This document shows positions 1 to 11,397 of a DNA stretch of 64,000 nt, in pieces. The translations under genes were made by a program, and so were the position numbers. Every line of letters starts with the position of its first letter. Within the stretch, counting starts at the first letter, position 1. The notes under the pieces were generated by a model. It was not told where the DNA came from. It made no database searches and saw only the letters and a list, made by a program, of their open reading frames with translations. Source of the DNA: Kentomonas sorsogonicus (lineage: Eukaryota; Euglenozoa; Kinetoplastea; Trypanosomatida; Trypanosomatidae); assembly GCA_030347455.1 (NCBI GenBank), contig JAQOSZ010000059.1, positions 1-64,000 on the forward strand, written 5' to 3'.

Positions 1-1374
1 GCAGGCGTTGTCGATATTGCAGGTGGCGAGGTCCGTGAGGGCGGCGTCAAGGAAGAAGCCGCTGGTGCTCGTACTGGAGAAGGGGGAGCAGCCGCAGAGG
101 TCGTTGCCCATCACGCCGACGCGGACGACGCGATAGATGGGTTCCGCCCAACGGTAGGGGACCGGGCCGATAAAGTGGGCATCCGTGAAGTTGATAGAGT
201 CGAAATAGGGGGGGAGGGTCTCGGGCAGCCGGCCGCACACGCGCGTGTGGTCGAGGCGGAGCTGCGAGATGCTGGGCAGCGTCGTCCACGACTGGGGGAA
301 GGGGCCGCCGACTGAGGTGCTGCTGAGGCGGAGCGTCTCAAGGGCCGTCATGCCGCTCCACTCGGGCGGCAGCGTGCCGCTGACAGCCGTGTTGGACAGG
401 TCGAGGGTGGTGAGCGCACTGAACGCGCCCCACTCCTTGGGCAGCGTCCCTCCCAGCGCGGGGTTGGCGGAGAGGTCTATCGACGTCACGCGCACCTGCG
501 ACCAGTCGATGTCGAGGGTCGAGAAGTCGGGGATTTCCAGCGGGTCGCTGCCGAGCGCGCCGGTGGCGTTGATGGCAGTGCCCTCCCAGGTGCAGCGGAA
601 GTGCGGAGAGGTGCAGAAGGTCCCCGGCGTCTTGTCCGGCCACCGCGCGCGGAGAGTGTCGCAGAACTGCTCCGTCGCGTCGTTCAGCTCCACGCGGTCC
701 GTCGTCGGGGCGGTGAAGCCGAGGCACCACCACTGGTTGGCGTCAGTCGCGCTGCAGTACTGCGCGTCGGTCGTGGCGACGCTGGCGAGCTGCATGGGTG
801 TGTCGGCCCACGCGTTGGGGACGGCGCCGCAGAGCTGGTTGCCGCTGATATTAAAGTTGCGGAAGGTGCGCCCGGACCACCAGTACGGCACTATGCCGAC
901 GAAGTGATTTCCGGAGAGATCGAGCGACGTGAGGTTCGGCGGGAGGCGCTCCGGCAGCATCCCGCAGGCGGCGGTGTTGCGCACCGTGAGGCTCTCGAGC
1001 GCCGTCATGTCGGACCACGCCTCGGGAATCGCCCGCTTAGTGCCCGTCGTGCTTTCGATGGTCAGCGAGCGCAACTCCGGCAGACGCGCAAATTCCGTGT
1101 AGTACTGCATGTTGGCGCCGATGACGGTGATACTCGTGACGCGCACGTTAGCCCAGTCCCCGTCGAAGGTGAAGCCGGAGGAGTACGAGCTGATACTCGC
1201 GTTGTCGAGGAGAATCTCCGCCGTCCCGTCGGCGTTGCACGTGAAGAACTTGACGCCGCACACGTCGAACCCAGCAGGGATGGACCACGGCCATGTGAAG
1301 TCGTTGTCACTGGGTCTGAGATTTTTCCCGAAGGCCAGCAGGAACTCCCGCGTCGCGTCGTTAACCTGTGACAT
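1..1374 (-). CDS. PSA-2-like leucine-rich repeat protein (C-terminus beyond window)
   Basis: An uninterrupted frame of 458 codons runs from ATG at 1374 off the left edge, so the C-terminus is missing. The last two thirds hold leucine-rich repeats of the trypanosomatid PSA-2/proteophosphoglycan type, with units such as LDLSNTAVSGTLPPEWSGM and LRLSSTSVGGPFPQSW and the L-P-x-x-W spacing. Cysteine pairs flank the repeat blocks, as in LRR caps. Family members are usually surface or secreted glycoproteins, but this start gives MSQVNDATREFLLAFGKNL, which is not a signal peptide. An in-frame stop lies shortly upstream and no other ATG intervenes, so this copy may be intracellular, or a separate targeting end was lost. 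The family call is fairly sure; location and function are inferred. Confidence 0.8.
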   Translation of the reverse strand, partial: MSQVNDATREFLLAFGKNLRPSDNDFTWPWSIPAGFDVCGVKFFTCNADGTAEILLDNASISSYSSGFTFDGDWANVRVTSITVIGANMQYYTEFARLPELRSLTIESTTGTKRAIPEAWSDMTALESLTVRNTAACGMLPERLPPNLTSLDLSGNHFVGIVPYWWSGRTFRNFNISGNQLCGAVPNAWADTPMQLASVATTDAQYCSATDANQWWCLGFTAPTTDRVELNDATEQFCDTLRARWPDKTPGTFCTSPHFRCTWEGTAINATGALGSDPLEIPDFSTLDIDWSQVRVTSIDLSANPALGGTLPKEWGAFSALTTLDLSNTAVSGTLPPEWSGMTALETLRLSSTSVGGPFPQSWTTLPSISQLRLDHTRVCGRLPETLPPYFDSINFTDAHFIGPVPYRWAEPIYRVVRVGVMGNDLCGCSPFSSTSTSGFFLDAALTDLATCNIDNAC

Positions 1375-2412
1375 GATGGAGGGAAAGCGGAAAGTTGTCG
1401 GGCTCTTTATTTGTATATACGTCTGTGTATTCTCCTTTTAGAGAATAGTTTCGAACGTTGTTGTTTTTCGTGGCACAAAGAGTTGTTGTTGCTGATTTTG
1501 GTTTCCGTAGCTTTGTAGTGTTTCGCGAGAAGTTGTATAAGAATTTCGAAATAAAAGGATGCAGAAGACGCTCTGATACTTTTGAATGATCCTATAGCGT
1601 ATTTTTTTTTGTTACTTTTTGTGAAAAACAATGCTTAGGAAGAGCAGTTTTACGGGTGATCACGAAATTTTTCCGATGAGATTTTCCTTGTTGTATAGAT
1701 GGGAATGGAAAGAGTGAAAAACAAGTTGGATATATACTGATATTTTTTTTTTTGAAAAAAAAATACGATTACGAGGTTCACAGTTGAAAAAATAGTGTAA
1801 AAAAAAAGGAAAAAATGAAAGAAGGGAGAAAATGGAAAGGGAAAAGTCGAAAGATGAAAGATAAAATGATAGAAAAAAACAATAACAATAATAACAATAA
1901 TTATCAAATAAACTAGTGAGAAAAGAATGAAAAAAAAAAGAAGGAATGAAAGCGGAAAGAAAATGAATAATTTATGTGTCCAGGAGAATTAAATTTGATG
2001 AAAAAAAAAAAAGAGAGCTGAGCTACTTAATTTAGAAGAGAAAAATGATATATGTAGATTATTTTTGTTCTTGTTGTGATTTATGTGTTCGTCAACTCGT
2101 GTATTCTTTTTTTTTTTTAATTCTCTGTTGCTTTAACTGTCGTTTTTATAATATAGTTAATTCTTGACTGTGTGTTTCTGGTTTTTTTTTTAATTACTAT
2201 ATATATTACGTCACTTTTGTTGATCGATCCTTGTTCTCAGAGAGATTTGAATTTTTCAATGTTGTTTTGTTTTTTCAGTTGTTGATAGTGAGTTGAAATG
2301 TCAAACAAATAAAGAAAAACGAAGACGGAGATAAAAGGAAAATGAAAGTAGAAGCGGGGGAAAAGGAAAGAGAGAAAGGGAGGGAATTGTGTTTTGAAAC
2401 AAAAAAAAAAAA

Positions 2413-2452
<40 letters not shown>

Positions 2453-3848
2453 AAAGAGATGAAAAGGGTTGAAAGGGGTTGAAAAGAAAGCTGAAGAAGA
2501 TAAAATCTTTTTACTGTAAAAACACGATGGGAGATGGGGTTTTGCGAGGTGTGTAGAGCATGAGATAATTATGAAAGGTGAGGACATAACTAGTAGTCAC
2601 AAGGAATCGTTCCGGAGACAGAGATACTAGGCAAGAGCGCAAATGCGTCTTCGTACGTCAGCGTGGTAAAAGAAGAGAAAAGGCCAGTACGTAGGTGCGC
2701 AGAATCATGTCACACACACCAGCCACTCAGGGCGGTCAGCACGCAGACAATACAGCGGAGATGACAACAACGTATGTGATGGGGAGGTGCTTTTCTGATG
2801 AACATAAGCGCGTGAGGCAACTGCCGATGGCAGAGTCGAGACGCACCGAATTGAAAAAAGGCGTCAAAGCGCTCGCATGCATACAGAGAAAAAAAAACCG
2901 GAAAAAAAAAGAGAGAAAATGGAAAATGGAGGGGAAGGAATTGTGTATTTAGGGGGAAAGAGGAGATTTGGAAAAAAAAAAAATAGAAACGCTTGCATCC
3001 GACGACTGGAGGGATGAGGACAGGAAGAGATACGAAGATCGTTCTCACAGTGAAGGTTTATGAAAAACATTCTTGCGGACAAGGGAAAAAAAAACACGTG
3101 AATCTTTCTCAAGTCGAGACGAACGAAATAGAGGTGGAAAGGGGAGGAGAAAAAGATACTACGTCGTAAAGAAAGAGAGAAAAAAACGCCTCCGCGTTCA
3201 GTGTACTGATTGCTCTGAGGTGCAGTTCGCAAATGTGTCTACGTGAACAATGCAACGGTGTACTGTAGCATCCGCGACTGCTGTCTGCAAAAAGGATGCC
3301 CTAAGTCAAGGAGCTTCAGAGTGTACCGAAGATGCAGGATAGTGTGCTACCGTTGAGCGATAATCAAGAAGCACTGAGACGCTCGCCCGTACGCCTAGGA
3401 AAAGGAAGAGGCAGCGCTTACGGGAAAGAAGGCAGTCAAAAAAAGACAAGTCTTAGGATAAAGACAAAAGGGGAAAAGTGGGAAAATAGAAAGAGGAAAA
3501 AGACAAAGGGGGAAAAGGGAAAGGAAAATAGAAATCAATTAGGGAAAGTAAAGAACGAATCAAAGAAAAGAAGAATATTGTGGGAATAAAACCAAACTCA
3601 TTTTATACAGAGTACGCGTCCGGCACAGTGACGTATTAAGACTACTCGCATTGACACGCGCAATCGTGAGAACGAATCAGTGAAGTAGTCGGAATGTGCC
3701 GATCCGGGATTAGCACGAGGGCAAGCAGTAGCGGAGCAGCTGCTGTCTGAAAACAGGTTACCACGGAGGGTTACCTGGGAGGCAACAACGGCTCGTCTAC
3801 GGCGACTGCCCTCTGCCTGGTGCATTTTTTTGCTCCGCATTGATGTAT
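1375..3848. other. 2.5-kb AT-rich spacer without a gene
   Basis: No convincing gene on either strand. It holds homopolymer A runs, short T runs near 2107-2118 and a GA microsatellite at 2420-2449, which is a pyrimidine tract on the transcribed strand. The part from about 3600 to 3848 has more balanced composition and is probably the 3' UTR of the transporter gene upstream in transcription. Short frames here are low complexity. Confidence 0.6.
2420..2449. repeat. (GA)n microsatellite
   Basis: About 15 perfect AG units. On the minus (coding) strand this is a CT tract. It lies about 1 kb upstream of the LRR start codon, so it may be part of a trans-splicing pyrimidine tract, though closer tracts exist. 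Confidence 0.9.
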
Positions 3849-5807
3849 CTAATGGTGGCGCTCGTTGGCGGGCTCAGAGCGGCCAATGCGGTCATTGTCG
3901 CTGCTGTCCATCTCCTTGTCAACCTCCGAGGCGATCTCGTCACCGCTGCGCTCGTCCTGCTCCGAGCCATTGTTGTTGTCGGCCATCGCTTCCATGCGCA
4001 CGCGCTGGCGCTCCGCCAGGACGCGCTTGCAGTAGACGCGGTAGCGCAGGTGGATCAGCGTGCTGCTCAGAAAACCAGTCACGGCGAGGCCCAGGCACAC
4101 GGCGAGCGGCACAACAACGCACTTGAACTTGAGGCACGTCCGCACGCCCATCTTGTTGGCAACGCGCGTGTAGTACTCCCCGTAAAGCAGGCGGTTCGTC
4201 AGCACAGCGCCGACCATCGACGCGAGGAAGAGGAAGTTGTAGTTCTTGGCGTGGTCGCGGGCGAAGATGGTGTGCGTCATGATGACGTTGGAGGCGCTCA
4301 GGAAGCCGTCGGAGTACGCGGACAGCGCGAAGGGGAGCAGCAGGGCGGCGTTGCGCAGGCTCAGGAACAGCACCAGCGTGATGATGAGGCCAACAACGGG
4401 AGGGTACAGCGCGATCGTAATGGGCACGCGGCGGTCGGCGGGGCGTTTCTGCGACCACACCTCGAAGCCGGACATGGTGAGGCGGCCGAGCGCGCTGCCG
4501 ACGCCGTTGAACACGGTCAGCAGCGTCTGGACGGCGGACGGGATGGTGTCGCCCGTCAGCGCCATCATGATGTAGTTGGCGTTGAAGGTGACCATGTTCG
4601 TGGTGCCCAGCACGACGAAGCTGCTCCAGAAGATGCACCAGAGGTCAGGGCGGATCAGGTTGCGCAGGAACGACGTGTTGTACTGCGGCGCGATGAAGTC
4701 CACCTCCGTCTCCACCGGCACCGCGGCCGCCACCTGCCGCTCGTTGTCCGCGCCCGACGCCGCGTTCGAGCGACGCTCCCACTCGCGATCCAGCGCGCCG
4801 CCCACCACCTCCTCGTCCGGCTTGTCCGCGAGGTCCTCCAGCTCAGCGTGGGCCTCGCCCGCGCGCTGCAGCTCCTCCTCCGCCAGCCGCTCGCGCTCCT
4901 CCTGGCGGCGGTCGCGGTACCACGGCAGCGGCGCCGCGACAAGCAGGTAGATGGCCATCACGGCGGCGACGACCGTCGCGAAGCCGATGCTGGCGGGGCG
5001 GCCAAGATTCAGGAACGCCACCAGCGCGCTCTGCAGCGGCAGGAAGACGATGAGGAAGCCCAGGCACGCGAAGCCGTGCACGAAGCGGAGCAGCTGCGGG
5101 CGCTGCTTCAGGTACTGTGTCTTGCGCGCCGTGCGCTTCGCCTTCTCCTCGTCGGAAAGCGTCGCGCGCTGCCGGCCCGTCATGTGGTACGACGGAAGGC
5201 GCATCAGGAAGATGGCCAGCACGCCGACCACCACCGAGAAGGCCAGCAGGAAGTAAAAGTACGGCTCCGTGTTGGCGTTGAAGTATCCCTGGTAGATCGT
5301 CCCCACAAGCGCAGACCCGAGGCCAGTGAAGGTCTTCAGGAGAGCGACCACGGGGCCGCGGTTGGCCGGGAAGTGCGCCAGTACCGTCACCAGGGCGATG
5401 AGGTCGAAGACGATGCACCCGGCGGACGTGAAGGCGTTGAAGACGCTCAGCTTCACGACGGTGCCGCTGATCGTGCCACGGAACGTGAGCGCAAACAGCA
5501 GGTTACCCAGCGGCAGCAGGATCGTGGCGATGATGGACGGGATGATCGGGCCCCAGCGGTCGTAGATGAAGCCGTACTGCACGTTGACGTACTTGAACAC
5601 AAGGCCGACCGTGGAGATGGTGCTGATGTCGGCCTGCGTGAAGTTGTAGCGCTCCACCATCGTCCGCGTGATCAGGTTGAAGGCGTAGCTGAAGGATGTG
5701 CAGATGCAGCACATGGACCCCAGCAGCAGGATGGAGAAGCGCTTGCTCTCCACGATGCGCTTCTGGGGGCCGCGCGCGAGCGTCTCGATGTGAACGGCGT
5801 CAGACAT
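3849..5807 (-). CDS. Nodulin-like major facilitator superfamily transporter
   Basis: An intact 652-codon gene with ATG at 5807 and TAG at 3849. The N-terminal half (about residues 20-215) has six hydrophobic segments and nodulin-like MFS signatures: YDRWGP after the second helix, and PANRGPVVALLKTFTGLGSA, which resembles the PxxRG...K...G motif of the family. Residues about 215-370 form a long charged cytoplasmic loop rich in Glu and Arg. Six more membrane helices follow, with an acidic/serine-rich tail. The family includes metal, sugar-like and organic-anion carriers, so the substrate cannot be told. It probably sits in the plasma membrane or an organelle membrane. A 674-codon antisense frame covers the same stretch and is a GC-composition shadow. 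Confidence 0.85.
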   Translation of the reverse strand: MSDAVHIETLARGPQKRIVESKRFSILLLGSMCCICTSFSYAFNLITRTMVERYNFTQADISTISTVGLVFKYVNVQYGFIYDRWGPIIPSIIATILLPLGNLLFALTFRGTISGTVVKLSVFNAFTSAGCIVFDLIALVTVLAHFPANRGPVVALLKTFTGLGSALVGTIYQGYFNANTEPYFYFLLAFSVVVGVLAIFLMRLPSYHMTGRQRATLSDEEKAKRTARKTQYLKQRPQLLRFVHGFACLGFLIVFLPLQSALVAFLNLGRPASIGFATVVAAVMAIYLLVAAPLPWYRDRRQEERERLAEEELQRAGEAHAELEDLADKPDEEVVGGALDREWERRSNAASGADNERQVAAAVPVETEVDFIAPQYNTSFLRNLIRPDLWCIFWSSFVVLGTTNMVTFNANYIMMALTGDTIPSAVQTLLTVFNGVGSALGRLTMSGFEVWSQKRPADRRVPITIALYPPVVGLIITLVLFLSLRNAALLLPFALSAYSDGFLSASNVIMTHTIFARDHAKNYNFLFLASMVGAVLTNRLLYGEYYTRVANKMGVRTCLKFKCVVVPLAVCLGLAVTGFLSSTLIHLRYRVYCKRVLAERQRVRMEAMADNNNGSEQDERSGDEIASEVDKEMDSSDNDRIGRSEPANERHH

Positions 5808-6771
5808 GATTCAACGCGAGAGCGGCAGAAGATGAGTGCTGGTAAATTGTGGTACGCACTATGATATCTCGGAGTGGTGAGCGTTTAGAAATTTGGGGGA
5901 AATGATTTGTGTATTGGTAGAGAACAGTTTTTTTTAGTTGTTTTTTTTTTTTTTTGCTTTTGTGTGTTGGAAAGTAAAGATTAAATTCTTGAACACAAAG
6001 ACATAAAGTTATTCTAGTTTTGAATCCGGTACATCATGCAGGAGTAGGGAGAAGAAAATAATTAGAGGAAGGAGTTGAGAAGTTAAAGAGTACGGGAAGC
6101 AATGCAAGCAAATATTCAACTCAAGTGGGACGGCGAAGAGTCTGAGTAGGAACGTGTAACAATCGGTGTTATCAGATTCAGTCTAGCAAAAAACATACTT
6201 TGAACACTCAGTGGGGCTCGCCAGTCGACGCAACCGCAGAGATCAGCCAATTGTTGAGCACTAAAGTGAGTTGTCGCGCAGCATGCGAAAAAGTCTTCAA
6301 GTGGTGTTGCCCTGACAATTCTAAAAGTAATGAAAGACACCGCCGTAACTAACAGAAAGTCCACACAAAAAAGGAGAGGATCAGTGCTTGCAAGAAGAAA
6401 AGAAAAAAGAGGGAAAAAAAAAAAGAACGCTGTCATTTCAAGCGAGAAATAAATGACACAAAAGGAAAGGAAGAGAAGTAAAAGAAAAAAATGGGGTCCA
6501 CACTCCGCGCACACACCGCTTTCTTCCTCGTGGTTCCGTTGTGCTTCCTCTCCCTATCGAGAAACGAACAGAAAACTGAAGGGGTAAAGTAATGGTTGCT
6601 CTCCGGCGAGAGGAGCCACAGCCAGAAGCAAGTGCGTGAAGGCGAAGGCGACAAAGATTAAAAAAGAAATGTGTCAGGAGATATACTGTTCGCCTGTTGA
6701 AGTGGGGGACCTGTAGGCAAAACTCAGTACCCAGGATGAGGAAGGCTCTATTTACACTTCTGTCGCAGCGC
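5808..6771. other. AT-rich spacer
   Basis: Nothing recognisable as a gene. It carries a long T run on the + strand at about 5936-5955 and purine-rich + strand stretches at 6040-6090 and 6390-6490, which on the minus strand could be pyrimidine tracts for mRNA processing. Confidence 0.5.
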
Positions 6772-9472
6772 TCAGCTGTGGGTGAATGCTGCTTCACCAA
6801 GGTGTTCAATATAGGGCTTGATATAAAGCACAATGGGTTTCATCACTGCACTCGACGCCGATGCAGCCTTTTGCTGAGAGTCCGGTGGCACGCGGACGTC
6901 AACAAGAGGGAGGTTCTTCGTCAGGCGCGCGTGTGGCTCCCTGAGCAGAGCAAAGATAGGAACAGCAAAACGGCAGCCAAGACGCTGAGCCAATTTTCTT
7001 GTCATTGCTTTCTGAATGGCAAGGTTGGGAATATCTGGGTGCTCCTCACTCTCGCTGGTCGTCACCTCGAAGCCGAGTTTTGCCGTTGTTTCCCAGGCGT
7101 GAGCTTTGTTCCCGCCGTAGGCATCTTCACCGTTGACGTAAAACAAGAGGAGAACATCCCCGTAGACCACCACGACACCTGCATACTGCGCATCTTCATC
7201 ATTCAGAATAACGTGTAGTTTGGACTTTGATTTCGCCATGTCAGCACAGAGTGGCTCAAGCACGGCGTCTACCATCCTCTCAAGACATCTCCACGTGATT
7301 CTTCCGTCTTCCTCTGAAGGAAAGTGAAATGGGTGCCCATGGCTCCACTCCTGCACCTCGTCTTCCCCCAGTGCTGCGTCTCGTAACGCCTCCAGCACGA
7401 TCTCATCCGCGGGTCGCAGCTTGGAGTGAGCAGAAGGCCAACGAAACTGGTCGATGACATCCACCAGAGAGAGGTCATCGCAGCACGGCCTCACCTCGAG
7501 AATGATACTACACAGAAATGAAAGAAGTTTAAATAGGAAGAACTCCACTTCAAAGCCGTAGTACTTGTCGAGAGGCAAAAAGTCTCCCGAAAGCTTTCCT
7601 GAGATTGACTGTTTGACTTCGTCACAGTAGTTCGTCATGGCCATGACGAGGTGGTGCATGCCGATCCGGTAAAGGGGACGCACGTCACCGTCCCCGCATT
7701 GCAGGGGGACCATGGCCACAATTTCCATGTTGATAGGGCCGTACCCTAAGGGGTGACAGTGCGAAACCGAGGAGTTACGGCAGTTTACCTTCCCCGTGAG
7801 GCACACGTAAACGCTGCGCTTGACAGACGAACAGCGGAAAAGAGACGAGTAGCGCTCTATACAATCCATGCTGCTCTTGTAGCTCCTGACGCTGTTCACA
7901 GCACACCACCGAAGTTAGCAGCAGTAGGCCTCTGAAAAACGAAGTTAGCAGGTCCTCTGCTGCACCCAAGCAAGCAAAAGGTTGCGTATATACTGAATAT
8001 GCAACCTCGAATGACAGTTCCAGCAGATCGCTCTTGAATTCGCCTATCGTGTTGTGTTGTCGCGTGTGCCGTTCATCCTCTGACATGGCTGCTGCGCCTT
8101 CCTCTCGCACACGCTCCATCACACGACTGAGAAACACAAACTGGGAGATGTGGGCTTTGGTGTAGTCCCTCCAATCGACCGCACAACGCCGGTTGTGCAT
8201 CGTAAAAAAAAAGAAGGGATTGCGTGAGAAGTAATCGAATAGGTTTTGGAGTCTGATCTCGGTAGTAAAGGAAGAAGCCAGCTCGATGCTTGGTTTCAAA
8301 TCGTAAAAGATCGCGTTGCGAGAAAGGTTTATCATGTCCTGCACGTCGTAGCCAGGGAGAACCGACGCCGCAACGACGTACACGTGCTTGAACAGTGAGC
8401 TACAGCGCTTGTTCAGGAGCGCAATAGTCGAGTCTTCGCCCTCGTCCGCCAGAGCGCGCAGCATCGCAGCGCGGGTGATCAGATGATCTATTACAAAAAA
8501 GGCATCCACGACGGGGGGAGCTGCAGACCGCAACTCGTGTTGGCGAACCGCGTACGGCTTAACGATTTCGCCAGTCATTTCGCAGAGAGTATCGCACGCC
8601 AACCGGCTACGCTCAGCGCGCGCCTCGGCGTCCCCGTTCTGTGCCCTCTCGTCTGCTTTAATTAGTGCATGGTCAGCGTATTCTGGTCGAAAGCGCATGT
8701 TAAGAAAAAACACAATGGGTGGTTCGCCGTCCTCCTGCGCGTACGCCGCAGAGGCGTGGGCAGCGAAATGGGTCATGCCTGCCCCGCCATCGCCGCACAC
8801 AAAGTGCAGCCGCTTATGTCCGTAACGCGGATCACCAACATGCCGAAGAAACCGCTTTAGCAGTGCGGCATCGACAGACGCGATGTTGCGTTGCATGCCG
8901 TACACTTCACTCTTCGAGCCAGCCAAAGCAATGCTAGGAGAGCGGGATCGCATGAGTGACCGTAGTTTTGCGATAAAGTGGTTGTAGCTCATCCACTTGC
9001 AGGTGGTAAACTTCGCAGAAAGAAACAAGTGGCCCCATTCGAGGAGGGCAGTGTCATTCTGGAGAATGTCGTCATGGATGCTGACTTGTGTGATGACGCG
9101 ATTCACTTTTTTAAAGAAAAGTCTGAGCGCGTCGTCTACGGACGAGCTTTCGCGAGCGCCTATCCGCCAGTACAGCAGCAATCTATTCCCATCAACCGCC
9201 TCCAGCTTGCAACAGAAGTCCTGAACACGCTCGTCACGCACATTTTCACGCGCCTCGTCAAGGAACCTCTCTTGCTCTTCGGTCACCTCATTTGGCATAA
9301 TCTCGTTCTCCCTCCACCTCTCTAAAAAGCGCTTCTCCTCCCACCACTCTTTTGCCCACACCTTTCTTGGTGCGAGTATACTGATGCTATCGCCCGGGAG
9401 GTTGCCGATGTGGTGCACGCGCGTCGAGGAGGAGGACAGCATCGCTCGCGCGAGGAGCCGCCCAAGAGGCAA
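6772..9472 (-). pseudogene. Disrupted gene of a lower-GC family, possibly RHS-like
   Basis: Two long minus-strand frames overlap: 7775-9472 (565 codons, N-terminal part) and 6772-7899 (C-terminal part), in different phases. They look like one gene broken within the overlap at about 7775-7905. The first part contains a glycine-rich FVCGDGGAGMTHFAAHAS that resembles a degraded P-loop, followed by a hydrophobic strand IVFFLNM and later AFFVIDHL, an order seen in P-loop NTPases. RHS proteins of trypanosomatids have such a degenerate P-loop, but I see no diagnostic RHS motif, so the family stays open. Base composition is near 50 per cent GC against about 70 for its neighbours, and codon use is correspondingly relaxed. 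This fits a fast-evolving or acquired family. Function unknown. Confidence 0.5.
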
Positions 9473-10060
9473 AAAGACAAAAGCTTCGCGAACGTTCTCG
9501 TAATCGTGCTAGAGGGATGGCGAGGATTATTATTTCCAGCTCCCGGGGTGCGATTCGCTTTGGTAAAGAAAGACGTGGCGAGATAGAGAAAGAAATTCCG
9601 ACACCGAACCTGCGATGAAGTTATCACACATGTAATATTGAAAATTTGTTGCAAAAAAAAAAAAAGAATGGAAACCTTTAGGACGCACACAAGCAGGAAA
9701 AAAAAAATGTACTATCAAGGATTTAAAAAAAAAAAGAAATAGACAAATGCGGAAGGGCACGTAAGCGTGTAGATCAGAGAGAGGGCAACCACAAACATTT
9801 CCTTATACAAATCACTGTGGTTGAGCATCAAAACTAATTAAGTAAGCATTCTGGTCTCCACCAAGTATCGCGAGACGTGAAATGCTACGTGCAAACAGTG
9901 CGGAAGACGGTATTTCAAAAAAAAAAAAAAAACGGTCATTGTGTAGGTGGATGTTGTGGGGTTCGGTCAAGTGCACTCAGAAAGGTGTAAATGCGTTCAT
10001 GGAGAAGAAAAAAACATCTGACAAGAGCGGGCGGCGAAAGCAGTGTAGCGGCAAAATGTG
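9473..10060. other. Spacer between the disrupted gene and the duplication
   Basis: AT-rich with three A runs on the + strand (about 9652-9665, 9699-9706, 9916-9931), which are T runs on the coding strand. No gene seen. Confidence 0.5.
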
Positions 10061-10530
10061 AGAATAAGCCTATCCTTGCGATGTCGATCTCGAACGGCGA
10101 TGTGAGGGAAGGAAGGGAAGAAGTGGGATGCGGAGTGCAGAGCGTGTGTGGCTCTTCGTATCGTGGGAAGATTCCGTACGATGTAACTTCTTCGTTTCCG
10201 CTCAACATCGCCAATTACATTTACTGACAAGATTATTTCCAGGTATTTGGTAGTTTAACTGGCACAGATATACTGACAAAGGTACTGACAAGAATGCAAG
10301 GCCCCGCCTTCCCGAACCCCGTGTTGTGCCTGTCCAGGCGGTAGTGCCACGTCGGGGGTCAGGAGGGCGGGAGAGAGGCAAACAGTGCAGACCCAAACGA
10401 AACAAAATAGATAAAACAAAAACAAGAAAAAAAAAAAACATACAAATGAAGTAGCTGGGTCTCTTTTTCCTTCTTGTTTGACCTGAAGAAAGCTGCGTAA
10501 TCATTTAACACATGCGCTTCTTCGATCGAG

Positions 10531-10572
10531 TGGACAGGAAAGAATACGTATCTCAGTCTTTCCTCTTGTCCA
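10531..10572 (+). other. Perfect-arm hairpin in duplication copy 1
   Basis: Arms TGGACA-GGAAAG and CTTTCC-TCT-TGTCCA pair over 12 bp with one 3-nt bulge. The loop contains the palindrome ATACGTAT. The same hairpin is preserved in copy 2. A T run follows about 75 nt downstream on the + strand. Could be an RNA element; no known family recognised. Confidence 0.5.
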
Positions 10573-11355
10573 CCATTACGTGGCTTTTTTCCAGTGAGAG
10601 CTACTGTTTGCCGAGTACGATCTTGACACAACGTGTTGAAATCGATTTTTTTTTTTTTTCTTGAGGGTAAGGAAGCATATTAAAAAAAAAAAAATATTAA
10701 AAACTGACCAAAACCGGCATTGCTATGGATAGGACGTAACAGCGAGGAGATTGCGTTGAGAGTTGGTGAAGAGGGATGAGCACACCGAGTGCCATAGATA
10801 CCGAGCGAGGATTAACCATCCTCAGAAGAGAGGAGATCCCGCGGCGTCATGTCTCATTCACATACAAGAATCTTCGATCCTCTCTTTAGAATAAGCCTAT
10901 CCTTGCGATGTCGATCTCGAACGGCGATGTGAGGGAAGGAAGGGAAGAAGTGGGATGCGGAGTGCAGAGCGTGTGTGGCTCTTCGTATCGTGGGAAGATT
11001 CCGTACGATGTAACTTCTTCGTTTCCGCTCAACATCGCCAATTACATTTACTGACAAGATTATTTCCAGGTATTTGGTAGTTTAACTGGCACAGATATAC
11101 TGACAAAGGTACTGACGAGAATGCAAGGCCCCGCCTTCCCGAACCCCGTGTTGTGCCTGTCCAGGCGGTAGTGCCACGTCGGGGGTCAGGAGGGCGGGAG
11201 AGAGGCAAACAGTGCAGACCCAAACGAAACAAAATAGATAAATCAAAAACAAGAAAAAAAAAACACACAAATAAAGTAGCTGGGTCTCTTTTTCTTTCTT
11301 GTTTGACTTGAAGAAAGCTGCGTAATCATTTAACACATGCGCTTCTTCGATCGAG

Positions 11356-11397
11356 TGGACAGGAAAGAATACGTATCTCAGTCTTTCCTCTTGTCCA
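11356..11397 (+). other. Perfect-arm hairpin in duplication copy 2
   Basis: Identical to the hairpin at 10531-10572, in the second copy of the tandem duplication. Confidence 0.5.

Noticed and set aside
3598-3840. 80-codon minus frame just downstream of the MFS gene
   Set aside because: It lies in the likely 3' UTR, has no recognisable pattern and no splice signal of its own between the two.
3840-5864. 674-codon + strand frame opposite the MFS transporter
   Set aside because: It is Arg/His/Ala-rich without domains, while the minus frame encodes a clear transporter. It is a GC-composition shadow.
6772-9472. Retroelement remains
   Set aside because: No reverse transcriptase, endonuclease, integrase or terminal repeats were seen; the frames resemble a host multigene family at most.
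9936-10214. 92-codon minus frame at the start of the duplication
   Set aside because: It runs out of the repeat and has no equivalent in copy 2. Composition is not coding-like.
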